DNA of 64,000 nucleotides from Oceanobacillus sp. Castelsardo (GTDB taxonomy: Bacteria; Bacillota; Bacilli; Bacillales; Amphibacillaceae): NCBI RefSeq assembly GCF_001659985.1, contig NZ_LYCS01000004.1:186001-250000 (forward strand), in the 5' to 3' direction. Positions 55,112 through 63,478 of this stretch are shown here, piece after piece. Position numbers and translations under genes: made by a program. Numbering within the stretch: the stretch's first letter is position 1; each line of letters opens with the position of its first letter. The notes under the pieces were generated by a model. It did no database searches. It was not told the DNA's origin and worked only from the letters and a program-made list of their open reading frames with translations.

Positions 55112-55134
55112 CCTGAAGACTTAAAATGCTATAG

Positions 55135-55608
55135 TTAAGAAATCTTTTTCCCGAAGATAACCAAATCTCTCTTAATGCCGTCTAATTTAGCTACTTCCGG
55201 TAAATGAGCCCACTTTTCAAAACCAAAACTTGAGAATAGTTTAATACTTGGCTCATTATGTGCAAAAATAAATCCAAGTAAAGTATCAATCTTCAACTTG
55301 GGACATTCCTCTATTACCTTGTTTAAAGTCCTATTCCCAAGTCCTTTACCTCTTCGACAGTCTCATTATAGGCTGGTCTTCCGTAGAATGATTCGAAACT
55401 TATCCAACCACAAATTTCACCTTCATACTCAACAACCCATAAAGGTCTTTTTTTAGGGTTATGTTCCTTAAACCAATCTAGTCTATCGTTTACAGATATG
55501 AATTCAGTATCAGCGGTCGCCATTCTGCCCGGAATAGCTGAATTATAAATATCCACTATGATTGGTAAATCTTCAATGCCTGCATCTCTATATGTAATAT
55601 TGTCCAAT
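55135..55608 (-). pseudogene. GNAT acetyltransferase with internal deletion and frameshift
   Basis: The first part (NITYRDAGIEDLPIIVDIYNSAIPGR ... VVEYEGEICGWISFESFYGRPAYNETV) is a phosphinothricin-type N-acetyltransferase. It then jumps frame: the other frame supplies RGKGLGNRTLNKVIEECP, the acetyl-CoA loop, and continues FIFAHNEPSIKLFSSFGFEKW to a stop at 55135. About 8-10 residues normally between NETV and RGKG are missing, so this is a deletion, not a single-base slip. The start is unclear; TTG at 55606-55608 is assumed. Confidence 0.75.
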
Positions 55609-55677
55609 AAGAAAACTACTTTACCATATTCAATTAAATGGTCCTTTTGCAGAACTAAAAAACAACAAATTGCATTA

Positions 55678-56007
55678 CTAAAATAACTTTTTGCACATAT
55701 TAAGTACCCGCTCAAGATCATGGTTATGTAACTTGCCAATATGACGCTTCAATTCAGAACCGTGAATAGAAGTGATTTTTGAAGTACGTGCGACAGACGG
55801 TTTTAATAATCCTGCTTCCTCCCAATATTCCAAAACAACATCAAATGGATTTCTAGCCATTTGGTTTGTGACCGGTGCAATAATGACATCTACATCCAAA
55901 GCTAATTCATTTCCAACAATAATAACAGGGCGCTGTTTAGTTTGACGTGCTCCTTTAAAAAGAACATCTGCCACCCAAACATCACCCTGCTTCATTTTAC
56001 TGCTCAT
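55678..56007 (-). CDS. MazF/PemK-type toxin 2
   Basis: 109 residues: KQGDVWVADVLFKGARQTKQRPVIIVGN, VIIAPVTNQ, SVARTSKITSIHGSELKRHIG. Same fold as toxin 1 but of another subtype, with only the RPVII core in common. Its start lies inside the antitoxin 3' end. The exact Met (of several) is uncertain. Confidence 0.8.
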   Translation of the reverse strand: MSSKMKQGDVWVADVLFKGARQTKQRPVIIVGNELALDVDVIIAPVTNQMARNPFDVVLEYWEEAGLLKPSVARTSKITSIHGSELKRHIGKLHNHDLERVLNMCKKLF

Positions 56008-56167
56008 TGTATATGTCATCCTCCTCATTATCCCACCAAGAGTAATTTTCGCCTACCACAAGAATATCCGTAGCCATATATTTTTCTTTAATTTTGTCGA
56101 GTACTTTTTTTCTATCTTGTTCACTCAGCATGTCAATTTCCTTTATAATTCTTTCGGGGATGGACAT
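55997..56167 (-). CDS. Antitoxin of MazF-type module 2
   Basis: 56 residues: MSIPERIIKEIDMLSEQDRKKVLDKIKEKY, then YSWWDNEEDDIYNEQ. Like antitoxin 1 it has a short N-terminal helical part and an acidic Trp-containing tail. GGAGGTG precedes the ATG, and it overlaps the toxin start. Confidence 0.7.
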   Translation of the reverse strand: MSIPERIIKEIDMLSEQDRKKVLDKIKEKYMATDILVVGENYSWWDNEEDDIYNEQ

Positions 56168-56353
56168 ATAACACACCTCCATTAAGCTTTACTCTTATTA
56201 TAACTTATATGTTCAGTAACATAAATGTTAAAATTAATTCTAGGTTAAGGAATGTATGCTAAAAATACTTGCTATAAAAGTCGTGTCTTAATTTCCCACT
56301 TCCCCCCTATCCTCCGACAATATGACCAAATTTCGCCACTGTGTTATTGGGTT

Positions 56354-56365
56354 ATCGCGCCCGAT
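56354..56365. repeat. Cassette-boundary motif, type B
   Basis: ATCG-CGCC-CGAT within GTTATCGCGCCCGATTGG, 19 bp behind the stop of the gene at 56384. Confidence 0.45.
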
Positions 56366-56383
56366 TGGTGAACAAAAGCTATC

Positions 56384-56584
56384 TTATTCTTCGATATTTA
56401 TTAATTCCGCTTTAACTATTTGATATTTCGTTAATTCAACCGTTTGACCATCTTCATTTTCTACAGGAATAAAATCCGTTGTAATACCTGAATATCTACT
56501 GCTAATTGACCCTTCGATTCGTACATTTTTAAACTGCTCTCCAGTTGATACTGTAATGTTGTATACGTGTATCTTTTTCGCCAT
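56384..56584 (-). CDS. Hypothetical island protein, 66 residues
   Basis: Small beta-rich soluble protein (KKIHVYNITVSTGEQFKNVRIEG ... ENEDGQTVELTKYQIVKAELI). GAAGAGG precedes the ATG. Not recognised. Confidence 0.62.
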   Translation of the reverse strand: MAKKIHVYNITVSTGEQFKNVRIEGSISSRYSGITTDFIPVENEDGQTVELTKYQIVKAELINIEE

Positions 56585-56652
56585 AATATCCTCTTCTCAT
56601 TTTAAAGTCTTTTGCCCCTTAATCTAATTTAGATTTAGTATCAACTCCTCAA

Positions 56653-56669
56653 CAATCTTGGCCCGATTG
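56653..56669. repeat. Cassette-boundary motif, type B
   Basis: CAATC-TTGGCCC-GATTG with perfect 5-bp arms, between the 66-residue gene and the amber pseudogene. Confidence 0.5.
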
Positions 56670-56725
56670 CCGTATATTATTTAGAATTGGTTAAGGCTTT
56701 TAAAGAGCCTTAATAAAAACATTAG

Positions 56726-56956
56726 TCAATAAACAAAGAAAAGATTTTGTCTATGACGTAGTTTGCTCACTACGCCACACATGACTACTAGAATAATACC
56801 TAACACATAGCCTGTATGTTCAAAAATGTTATAGGCGTTTAATATATACAAAGCAATTACTGCAACAACAACGCCTATTAATTTACGCTAGTCATTTCTT
56901 CTTATTTTTCCTTTTTTACTTTCAAAGTCATCTTTGTTGTCATTTTTATTCGCCAT
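56726..56956 (-). pseudogene. Small membrane protein gene with an in-frame amber stop
   Basis: ATGGCGAATAAAAATGAC... behind GGTGG reads 22 charged residues to RRND, then TAG, and continues in the same frame RKLIGVVVAVIALYILNAYN and a second helix to TGA at 56726. Total 76 codons. A TGG to TAG change is the simplest explanation. Confidence 0.65.
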
Positions 56957-56990
56957 AAAACCACCTTATATATATGATGTTCAGTTCCAT

Positions 56991-57005
56991 AATCATGGCC
57001 GGATT
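56991..57005. repeat. Cassette-boundary motif, type B
   Basis: AATC-ATGGCCG-GATT, 40 bp behind the stop of the gene at 57045. Confidence 0.5.
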
Positions 57006-57044
57006 GAGGCACAACCTTCTTTCACAAAGATGTTCGTTCTTTAC

Positions 57045-57257
57045 TTAATTTGTAAAATTGATTTTAAAGGCTTTTTTCCAAAAAGGAATCAATAAAACCA
57101 ACAACAAAATGGAACCGCCTGCCGCAAGTAATTTAGCAGCAATTGCCGTTTGTTCAAAAAACGTATATATTCCGTAAAGAAACATTAGGGTAAGTATGGT
57201 GCCTCCAACGAAAAATCCTATATTTGGATTACTTGTATTTGAGTTATTTTGTTGCAT
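57045..57257 (-). CDS. Small two-helix membrane protein, 70 residues
   Basis: Asn-rich N-terminus, then helices at about 14-33 and 44-62, basic C-terminus. GAGAGGTGA precedes the chosen ATG (MQQNNSN). Not recognised. Confidence 0.62.
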   Translation of the reverse strand: MQQNNSNTSNPNIGFFVGGTILTLMFLYGIYTFFEQTAIAAKLLAAGGSILLLVLLIPFWKKAFKINFTN

Positions 57258-57294
57258 TAGGATCACCTCTCTCTAACTAAAGTTTAACATAGCG

Positions 57295-57477
57295 TTATTC
57301 AACATAAGTAATGTTATCTACAGTATCACCGACAAAAAGATTGATAGAATGCACCTTTTTATCATTGTGTGTATGTATGCCAAGATAAGTGGTTAAGGAC
57401 TTGACGTGGAGACTCTTTGGGTACGATTTGTCTTGAAAGGCTGAAGCAGTTGTTTCATTGGCAACCGAGCCTATCAT
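57295..57477 (-). CDS. Hypothetical island protein, 60 residues
   Basis: Starts MIGSVANETTASAFQDKSYP; chosen because GGAGGGGTGGGT precedes this ATG while the longer frame has no ribosome site. Soluble. It is the gene nearest the right repeat, from which array transcription would have to enter. Not recognised. Confidence 0.5.
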   Translation of the reverse strand: MIGSVANETTASAFQDKSYPKSLHVKSLTTYLGIHTHNDKKVHSINLFVGDTVDNITYVE

Positions 57478-57554
57478 ACCCACCCCTCCACAAAGATAGA
57501 GAGTAGCCATTTTTATTACTGGTTTAAACGTTGATATATCAAGGGTTAAGAGAT

Positions 57555-57692
57555 TCGTTGAGTTCTACTCTCGTTAATATTAGCATTAAGCATTTTAATG
57601 CAAATAAAACCCCTGAAATGTTGTTAAATCAACGTTTCAGGGGTTTTTCCGTTTTTATTTACTTTGCAAAATAAAGCATGATAATGCACTAA
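57555..57692 (+). repeat. Right direct repeat: second copy of the rpsD tail and terminator
   Basis: Encodes VEFYSR-stop and the complete terminator hairpin without an rpsD gene in front. Marks the far junction of the island. Confidence 0.85.
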
Positions 57693-57794
57693 CTAATTCA
57701 GAGCAAAAAATTATTAGCATGGGTGAAGGAATGGAAGGTAAAATCATTTTCTTGAGTGAAATTTTAATTTAGTAAGCTCAGATCAATGACTTTC

Positions 57795-57910
57795 CTAATA
57801 TTTATTATTTAGGATTTCTGCAAGTTCTGGTAATATTATATTTTTCACCAATAATTCATATCCAAGATTCCAGCACAAACATTGTACGACAAGCTTAGGT
57901 TTAAATTTTA
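57795..57910 (-). pseudogene. Short C-terminal remnant, possibly SGNH hydrolase
   Basis: An open stretch of about 36 codons ends LGYELLVKNIILPELAEIL, reminiscent of the last helix of SGNH/GDSL hydrolases. There is no start or catalytic residue. Weak; outside the right repeat. The rest of 57693-57930 shows nothing else. Confidence 0.25.
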
Positions 57911-57931
57911 ACTATTTCGGAACATAAAAAT

Positions 57932-57975
57932 ACCCCGAAAGTTAGATTTCTTACTCTAACTTTATGGGGTATTAA
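57932..57975 (-). terminator. Terminator overlapping the end of the cation efflux gene
   Basis: ATACCCC and AAAGTTAGA pair with TCTAACTTT and GGGGTAT; the outer arm includes the stop codon. Confidence 0.7.
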
Positions 57976-58841
57976 TTCGGTTCAACATGTACATGAACAT
58001 TATATATATCATTTACCTCTTTTAGTTTCCTTTCTACCTTTGAAGAGATATCATGGGCATCCTTAATATCTAATGTAGAGTTAACTAGAATCACAGCATC
58101 AACTACTACGTTATTTCCGTAATTTCTTGCCTTTAAATCCTTTACTCCCTTAACACCTTGAACTTGTAGAATAGTCTTTTTATAAGAATTAAGTAAGTTC
58201 TGATCAAAACCATCTGTTAACTGATGGGAAGCCCCTTTAAAAATATCCCAAGCGGTTTTACAAATAAGAATTGCAACAACGATTGCAGTTAAAGGGTCAA
58301 GCCAAGGTATGTTAAACTGAGAACCGAGAATTCCAATGGCTGTACCTACACTCACCCATGAATCCGAAAGATTATCTTTTGCCGCTGCCATTACTGAGTG
58401 ACTTTTTATTTTTTTTGCTAGGTTTTTGTTATATCGATAAACAAAGAACATAACTACTGCCGAAAATACACCTACCCATGCAGATAAGATGTCAGGAGGT
58501 TCATGCCCACCTTGATATATTAAAGTGATAGCGCCAATCATTACTTGAATTCCTACAACCATCATAATAAATGATGCTATCATTGAAGCTACCATTTCTG
58601 CTTTCCAATGCCCATAAGGGTGATCCTCGTCTGCAGGTTTCTGTGATAATTTTAATCCTATTAACACTGCGATTGATGCTAGTATATCCGTTATATTGTT
58701 CAAGCCGTCTGCTTTTAATGCCTCCGAATTACTTACATTACCTATATAAAGTTTCAACACTGATAAACCTATGTATGAAATGATACTTACTATTGCACCA
58801 CGCTCACCCATTTTAAGTTTTCGATATTTTTGTTCATCCAT
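57972..58841 (-). CDS. Cation diffusion facilitator family efflux transporter
   Basis: 289 residues. Six membrane helices (about 15-210) and a C-terminal cytoplasmic domain (about 210-289). Metal-site motifs are ADGLNNITD in helix 2 and AAKDNLSDSWV in helix 5; the DHPYGHWKAE loop is also typical. The Asn-containing helix-2 motif resembles the manganese exporter MneP group rather than zinc CzcD, so Mn export is likely but inferred. GGAGGG precedes the chosen ATG. The upstream 58842-59032 shows no gene. Confidence 0.88.
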   Translation of the reverse strand: MDEQKYRKLKMGERGAIVSIISYIGLSVLKLYIGNVSNSEALKADGLNNITDILASIAVLIGLKLSQKPADEDHPYGHWKAEMVASMIASFIMMVVGIQVMIGAITLIYQGGHEPPDILSAWVGVFSAVVMFFVYRYNKNLAKKIKSHSVMAAAKDNLSDSWVSVGTAIGILGSQFNIPWLDPLTAIVVAILICKTAWDIFKGASHQLTDGFDQNLLNSYKKTILQVQGVKGVKDLKARNYGNNVVVDAVILVNSTLDIKDAHDISSKVERKLKEVNDIYNVHVHVEPN

Positions 58842-59032
58842 AGTAATTCCCTCCATAGACCACTTGAACATTATATCAAGTCAAATTCGTGTGGGTCTAT
58901 AGAAATCTTATTAGGGTTGGTAATATTATTAAGAAATAACCAAAAAAGTTGCTCACAGGAAATATCATAAAAGTTAAAGAACGTCCTTGAATACATAAAA
59001 TGTATGTAAATTGTTCGTTTTAAATCTATAAC

Positions 59033-59085
59033 TATAAAAAAATATCAATTACGATAGTAAGATACCACTATTCGTAATTGATATT
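59033..59085 (-). terminator. Terminator of the opp operon
   Basis: AATATCAATTACGATAGT pairs with ACTATTCGTAATTGATATT (one bulge), followed on the minus strand by seven Ts. Confidence 0.88.
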
Positions 59086-59146
59086 AATTTAACATTTAAC
59101 ATCTATTTTTTATATAAGATTAAGTGGGGATTTTAACTTTTACCAG

Positions 59147-59566
59147 TTAAATCAACTCAATATGAAGAACTGTCTTCTCGTCAACCGCTTCTTCTTTTAC
59201 AGCCCAATTTTTAGAGAGAAGTTTTTTTATTTGATCACGTTCCTCTGTGTCAAGATCTAAACCTTTAATACCTTTTTCCACCGTTTGATAATCGATTCCT
59301 TCGATTCTATTAAATTTTAATTTTAATAAGTTTTTTAATCCATTAAAAGTAACGAATTTCACTTGATATCCATCATTAACAATGGTTTGAAAGGCATCGG
59401 GGTCTTTCTTCCTTAAGCTTATCAAATCACCAAAATCAAAAGTGTCATGCAGATCATTCCAAACTTCAATGTCCTTTTGTTCTACTAACTCTTGATTCGT
59501 GACCCCCTTACTTCTTAATGTTTCTATCATATATGCATCCATTAAAGAAATCTTTTGTAGCTCCAT
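59147..59566 (-). CDS. Uncharacterised protein at the end of the opp operon
   Basis: 139 residues, mostly helical and acidic (MELQKISLMDAYMIETLRSKG, then IKGLDLDTEERDQIKKLL). AAAGGGGAA precedes the ATG, 13 nt behind oppF. It looks like an HTH-containing or effector-type protein but no clear family emerges. Being in the operon it may modulate peptide uptake; that is a guess. Confidence 0.65.
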   Translation of the reverse strand: MELQKISLMDAYMIETLRSKGVTNQELVEQKDIEVWNDLHDTFDFGDLISLRKKDPDAFQTIVNDGYQVKFVTFNGLKNLLKLKFNRIEGIDYQTVEKGIKGLDLDTEERDQIKKLLSKNWAVKEEAVDEKTVLHIELI

Positions 59567-59579
59567 ACAATTTCCCCTT

Positions 59580-60581
59580 TCATTGGCGGATAAACTCTTC
59601 TTGTTTGTTTTCCATCGGATAGAAGCATGACACATAATGGTCTGCTTCATTGTTTTCATCCAATGTAGGTACATTTCCTTTACAAAATTCTGTAGCAAAT
59701 GGACATCTCGTGTGAAAAACACATCCACTTGGAGGATTAGATGGGGATGGTAGCTCCCCTTTTAACACAATTCGTTCACGTTTCTTTTCCTTCAAAGGAT
59801 ATGGTAAAGGAATAGCGGAAAGTAATGCATTTGTATAGGGATGACGGGCATTCTTATACAATGATTCACTATCAGACATCTCCATCATCTTACCTAAATA
59901 CATCACACCCACTCTATCAGAAATATGTCTAATAACTGATAAGTCATGAGCAATAAATAGATAGGTTAGACCTAATTCTTCTTGTAAATCTTCCAATAAA
60001 TTAATTACTTGAGCCTGAACGGAAACATCCAACGCACTTACTGGTTCATCTAATATAATTAATTTTGGATTTAGTGCAAGGGCACGTGCAATACCAATTC
60101 GTTGACGTTGTCCTCCAGAAAATTGATGTGGCAACTTCTTATAATCATCCGCTTTTAAACCTACTAACTCCATTAATTCCAGTACACGTTTTCTTAAATG
60201 ATCTCTTTGGTTGTACGCTTTTAATGGTGCGGCAATAATATCTCCCGCCCTCATTCTTGGATTAAGGCTTGTGTAAGGATCCTGATAGACCATTTGTACA
60301 TCTCGCCTTAGTTGGTGTAATTCTTTTGAATGATATTGTAAAATACTTTCTCCTTCAAATAAAATATCTCCGGAAGTTGGTTTTAATAAGCCAACGATGG
60401 TACGAGCAAGAGTACTTTTCCCACATCCAGATTCACCAACAATCCCTAAGGTTTCTCCCTTATTTAAAGTAAAACTTACGCCATTTACCGCTTTAACATA
60501 GTTTGTCGTTTTTTGAAATACTCCTTGTTTCAATGGAAAATGCATGTTCAAATCTCGTATTTCCAATAAAGGTTCAGACAT
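59580..60581 (-). CDS. oppF: Oligopeptide ABC transporter ATP-binding protein OppF-like
   Basis: 333 residues. Walker A GESGCGKSTLARTI, signature SGGQRQRIGIARALALNP, Walker B LIILDEPVSALD, and the C-terminal oligopeptide-transporter extension with cysteines (GCVFHTRCPFATEFC) that may hold an iron-sulfur or zinc site. Second ATPase of a peptide/nickel-type importer. Overlaps oppD by 8 nt. Confidence 0.93.
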   Translation of the reverse strand: MSEPLLEIRDLNMHFPLKQGVFQKTTNYVKAVNGVSFTLNKGETLGIVGESGCGKSTLARTIVGLLKPTSGDILFEGESILQYHSKELHQLRRDVQMVYQDPYTSLNPRMRAGDIIAAPLKAYNQRDHLRKRVLELMELVGLKADDYKKLPHQFSGGQRQRIGIARALALNPKLIILDEPVSALDVSVQAQVINLLEDLQEELGLTYLFIAHDLSVIRHISDRVGVMYLGKMMEMSDSESLYKNARHPYTNALLSAIPLPYPLKEKKRERIVLKGELPSPSNPPSGCVFHTRCPFATEFCKGNVPTLDENNEADHYVSCFYPMENKQEEFIRQ

Positions 60582-61599
60582 GATTCAAATCCCCTTCCCG
60601 TTCTACATTTTCCATACGTTTCTTCGCTTCTTTAAACTCCATTTCGGATAAAATGCAAGCTACATAATGCTCAGGCGATCTTTTCGTTAATTCAGGATCA
60701 ACCATCTTACATTGTTCCGAAGCAAATGGGCAGCGAGGATGAAAATTACACCCACTTGGTGGATGAATTAAATTTGGGGGATGCCCTTCTATATTAAGTA
60801 GACGATTACGAGATTCGGAATCAATACGGGGTAAGGACCTTAGCAACGACCATGTATAAGGCATGGAAGTACGATAAAAGATATCTTCCACGTCCCCCTT
60901 CTCTACAATTCTTCCTGAATACATGACAAGAACTTTCTCTGCCATTTGAGCAATGACACCCAAATCATGGGAAATAATAATGATAGCCGTACCATATTTT
61001 TCTTGAATATTTTTCATTAGTTCCAGGATTTGTGCTTGTATCGTAACATCAAGTGCTGTGGTTGGTTCATCCGCAATCAAAATCTTCGGATTACAAGCGA
61101 GTGCAATAGCAATAAGGACCCGCTGACGCATACCTCCTGAAAATTGATGTGGATATGCATTCATTCTTTTTTCCGGGTCAGGGATACCTACATCTGTTAA
61201 TAATTCAATTGCTCTCTGTTTTGCTTTACTTTTCGGCAAATGATGGTGCGTCAATATCGCTTCCATCAATTGATCTCCGATTTTAAATACAGGATTTAGA
61301 CTCGACATAGGATCTTGGAAAATCATCGCTATCTCTTTACCACGTATTTTCCGAAGTTCCTTATCTTGTAATTGGAGCAAATCTTTTCCTTCAAATATAA
61401 TTTCTCCTTGCGGGTAGAATGTAGGGGGCTTCGGGTTAAGCTGCATGATAGAATGAGCTAGAACACTCTTCCCACTTCCCGATTCACCCACTATTCCGAC
61501 TGTTTCACCAGGTTTAATAGTAAAGGACACTCCATCAACCGCTCTTACCACCCCATCTGTTGTATCAATATGAGCTTTCAAATTCTTTACTTCTAGCAC
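60574..61599 (-). CDS. oppD: Oligopeptide ABC transporter ATP-binding protein OppD-like
   Basis: 341 residues. Walker A GESGSGKSVLAHSI, signature SGGMRQRVLIAIALACNP, Walker B ILIADEPTTALD, and the same C-terminal Cys motif (GCNFHPRCPFASEQC). The pair with OppF forms the heterodimeric motor. ATG directly after a GGGAGGGATA site. Confidence 0.93.
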   Translation of the reverse strand: MLEVKNLKAHIDTTDGVVRAVDGVSFTIKPGETVGIVGESGSGKSVLAHSIMQLNPKPPTFYPQGEIIFEGKDLLQLQDKELRKIRGKEIAMIFQDPMSSLNPVFKIGDQLMEAILTHHHLPKSKAKQRAIELLTDVGIPDPEKRMNAYPHQFSGGMRQRVLIAIALACNPKILIADEPTTALDVTIQAQILELMKNIQEKYGTAIIIISHDLGVIAQMAEKVLVMYSGRIVEKGDVEDIFYRTSMPYTWSLLRSLPRIDSESRNRLLNIEGHPPNLIHPPSGCNFHPRCPFASEQCKMVDPELTKRSPEHYVACILSEMEFKEAKKRMENVEREGDLNHV

Positions 61600-61620
61600 C
61601 GTCTATCCCTCCCACTATAA

Positions 61621-62478
61621 TCATGAAGCATATTGTTTTTTATGTTTGAACATTCGTTTTTTAGCTTTCTTCTTCCCCTTCGCATAAGGATCAAAGGCAT
61701 CTCTGAGCCCGTCCCCTAATATATTTAATGCCAGGACAGTAATAACAATAAAAATACCAGGAAAAATGGAAAACCAAGGAGCCATCGTAATATAAATCTG
61801 CGCTTCTTGTAACATGTTCCCCCATGTTGGTATAGACGGCTCAACCCCAACACCTAAGAAACTTAGTGCTGCTTCTGCTAATATAGATTTAGCAAAAATA
61901 AACGTTCCTTGCACAATAATAGGAGATAAAACATTAGGAAGAATGTATCTAGACAAAATTACAGGATCTTTAATCCCCGAAGTTTTGGCAGCTTCAACAT
62001 ATTGAATATTTTTTACTTGAAGAACACTTGAGCGTACAACTCGTGTCATGACAGGCCAAAAAGAAAAGGTTAATGCGATAATAATATTCGTTACACTTCC
62101 ACCTAAAGCTGCTACAAGGGCAAGCGCCAATAATAGTGAAGGAAAAGCTAACATCCCATCAATAATTCGCATAATAATAGAGTCTAATTTTTTATAATAT
62201 CCTGCAATAAGACCGGTTATTGTTCCCAATATCGTTGAAAGCAAGGCAACCGTAAAGCCGACTAATAAGGAAACCCTCGCAGCTATTATGGTTTGACCAA
62301 ATATATCTCGCCCAAAGTGGTCCGTACCAAACCAATATTCTGCGGAAGGCGCCATTAATCGTAGACTTGAATCCATAAAGCTTGGGGATACAGGAAGCCA
62401 CCATGTAGCTGTTAATGTTGCTAATAGTAATAAAATTAAAAAGATGAAAGGAATAAGATTTCTTTTTCTTCTTAACAC
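61621..62478 (-). CDS. oppC: Oligopeptide ABC transporter permease OppC-like
   Basis: 285 residues, six membrane helices. The N-terminal signature FGTDHFGRDIFGQTI and the coupling EAAKTSGIKDPVILSRYILPN (EAA motif) identify the C-type permease. GTG start behind AGAGGAGG. The C-terminus is unusually Lys-rich (YAKGKKKAKKRMFKHKKQ). Confidence 0.92.
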   Translation of the reverse strand: MLRRKRNLIPFIFLILLLLATLTATWWLPVSPSFMDSSLRLMAPSAEYWFGTDHFGRDIFGQTIIAARVSLLVGFTVALLSTILGTITGLIAGYYKKLDSIIMRIIDGMLAFPSLLLALALVAALGGSVTNIIIALTFSFWPVMTRVVRSSVLQVKNIQYVEAAKTSGIKDPVILSRYILPNVLSPIIVQGTFIFAKSILAEAALSFLGVGVEPSIPTWGNMLQEAQIYITMAPWFSIFPGIFIVITVLALNILGDGLRDAFDPYAKGKKKAKKRMFKHKKQYAS

Positions 62479-62502
62479 GTGAGCACCTCCTCTTTGACTT
62501 TA

Positions 62503-63447
62503 TCAATCATAACGAATTCTCGGATCTAAAAAGGCATATAAAAGATCGACAATTAGATTAATGAGTACATAAACAAAGGCAATAACTAATACTACACCTT
62601 GTATTACTGGATAATCCCTGCGATGAATCGAATCGATTAATAACTGACCAACTCCTGGGATAGTAAATATCGTTTCAATAATTACGGTCCCTCCTAGTAG
62701 ACCAGCAATTGTTACACCGATAACGGTTGTTGTTGGAATAAGTGCATTGGAAAACACATGCTTCATTAAAACTGTACTTTCTTTTACACCTTTTCCTCTT
62801 GCTGTTTTTGTATAATCCTGGTTCACCGATTCAAGCATACTATCTCGTAGCATACGAGCAATTAATCCGATTTCCACAGCAGCTAGAACTATACCTGGTA
62901 AAATTAAATGATGTAACCAGTCCATCAAACTTTCCGAAATGGATATATAACCAGCTACCGGAAAAATAGGTATGGTGACACCAAAAACAAGAACTAGCAG
63001 TAACGCTAACCAAAACTCTGGAATGGAAGTTCCTAGTAAAGAACCTGATAAAAATAATGGATCCAACATTGTATTACGTTTCCATACAATAAATATAGCA
63101 GTTGGTATTGCAACGAGCAGGGTTAGTAACATTGATATAACCATAAGACTAAATGTCGGACCAATTCGTTCTGAAATGATTTGTGTTACTGGTTCCTCAG
63201 AATAGATTGACTGTCCTAGATCACCTGTAAAAATACTTCCTAACCAATCAAAATATTGGGCAACTTTCGGTTTATCAAGTCCTAATTGTTGTTCTAATTG
63301 TTCAATTGCTTCCGGTGAACTATCTTCCCCTAAAATAAGATAAGCCGGATTACCTGGAGTTAGATGAACAATCATAAATACAATAATACTAACAATTAAT
63401 AAAACGGGAATGATAGCTAAAAGTCTTCGTAACGTGTAACGTAACAC
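62503..63447 (-). CDS. oppB: Oligopeptide ABC transporter permease OppB-like
   Basis: 314 residues, starting at the GTG (VLRYTLRRLLAIIPVLL) behind AAAGGAGG. The B-type features are FMIVHLTPGNPAYLILG, six helices, and the EAA loop YTKTARGKGVKESTVLMKHVF. The longer open frame would start inside the upstream dispersed repeat. First gene of oppBCDF; the substrate-binding protein lies upstream, beyond a repeat and a terminator. Confidence 0.92.
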   Translation of the reverse strand: MLRYTLRRLLAIIPVLLIVSIIVFMIVHLTPGNPAYLILGEDSSPEAIEQLEQQLGLDKPKVAQYFDWLGSIFTGDLGQSIYSEEPVTQIISERIGPTFSLMVISMLLTLLVAIPTAIFIVWKRNTMLDPLFLSGSLLGTSIPEFWLALLLVLVFGVTIPIFPVAGYISISESLMDWLHHLILPGIVLAAVEIGLIARMLRDSMLESVNQDYTKTARGKGVKESTVLMKHVFSNALIPTTTVIGVTIAGLLGGTVIIETIFTIPGVGQLLIDSIHRRDYPVIQGVVLVIAFVYVLINLIVDLLYAFLDPRIRYD

Positions 63448-63478
63448 TTTTGTCCCTCCTTTATATGAATCTATGAAA

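Larger units (their letters stand above)
50326..57692. mobile_element. Genomic island inserted at the rpsD 3' end, cassette-like
   Basis: About 7.2 kb bounded by direct repeats of the rpsD tail, with all genes on the minus strand, several broken, and none conserved in the flanking housekeeping order. This resembles site-specific insertion into the end of an essential gene that restores its stop and terminator. No integrase or transposase is encoded, so the element is either decayed or mobilised in trans. Confidence 0.7.

Noticed and set aside
50430-57560. Prophage or transposon remnant
   Set aside because: No phage structural gene, transposase or recombinase could be found in any frame of the island.
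50326-57692. Integron with attC sites
   Set aside because: No integron integrase, and the boundary motifs lack the attC core site layout. Only the cassette-like organisation is claimed.
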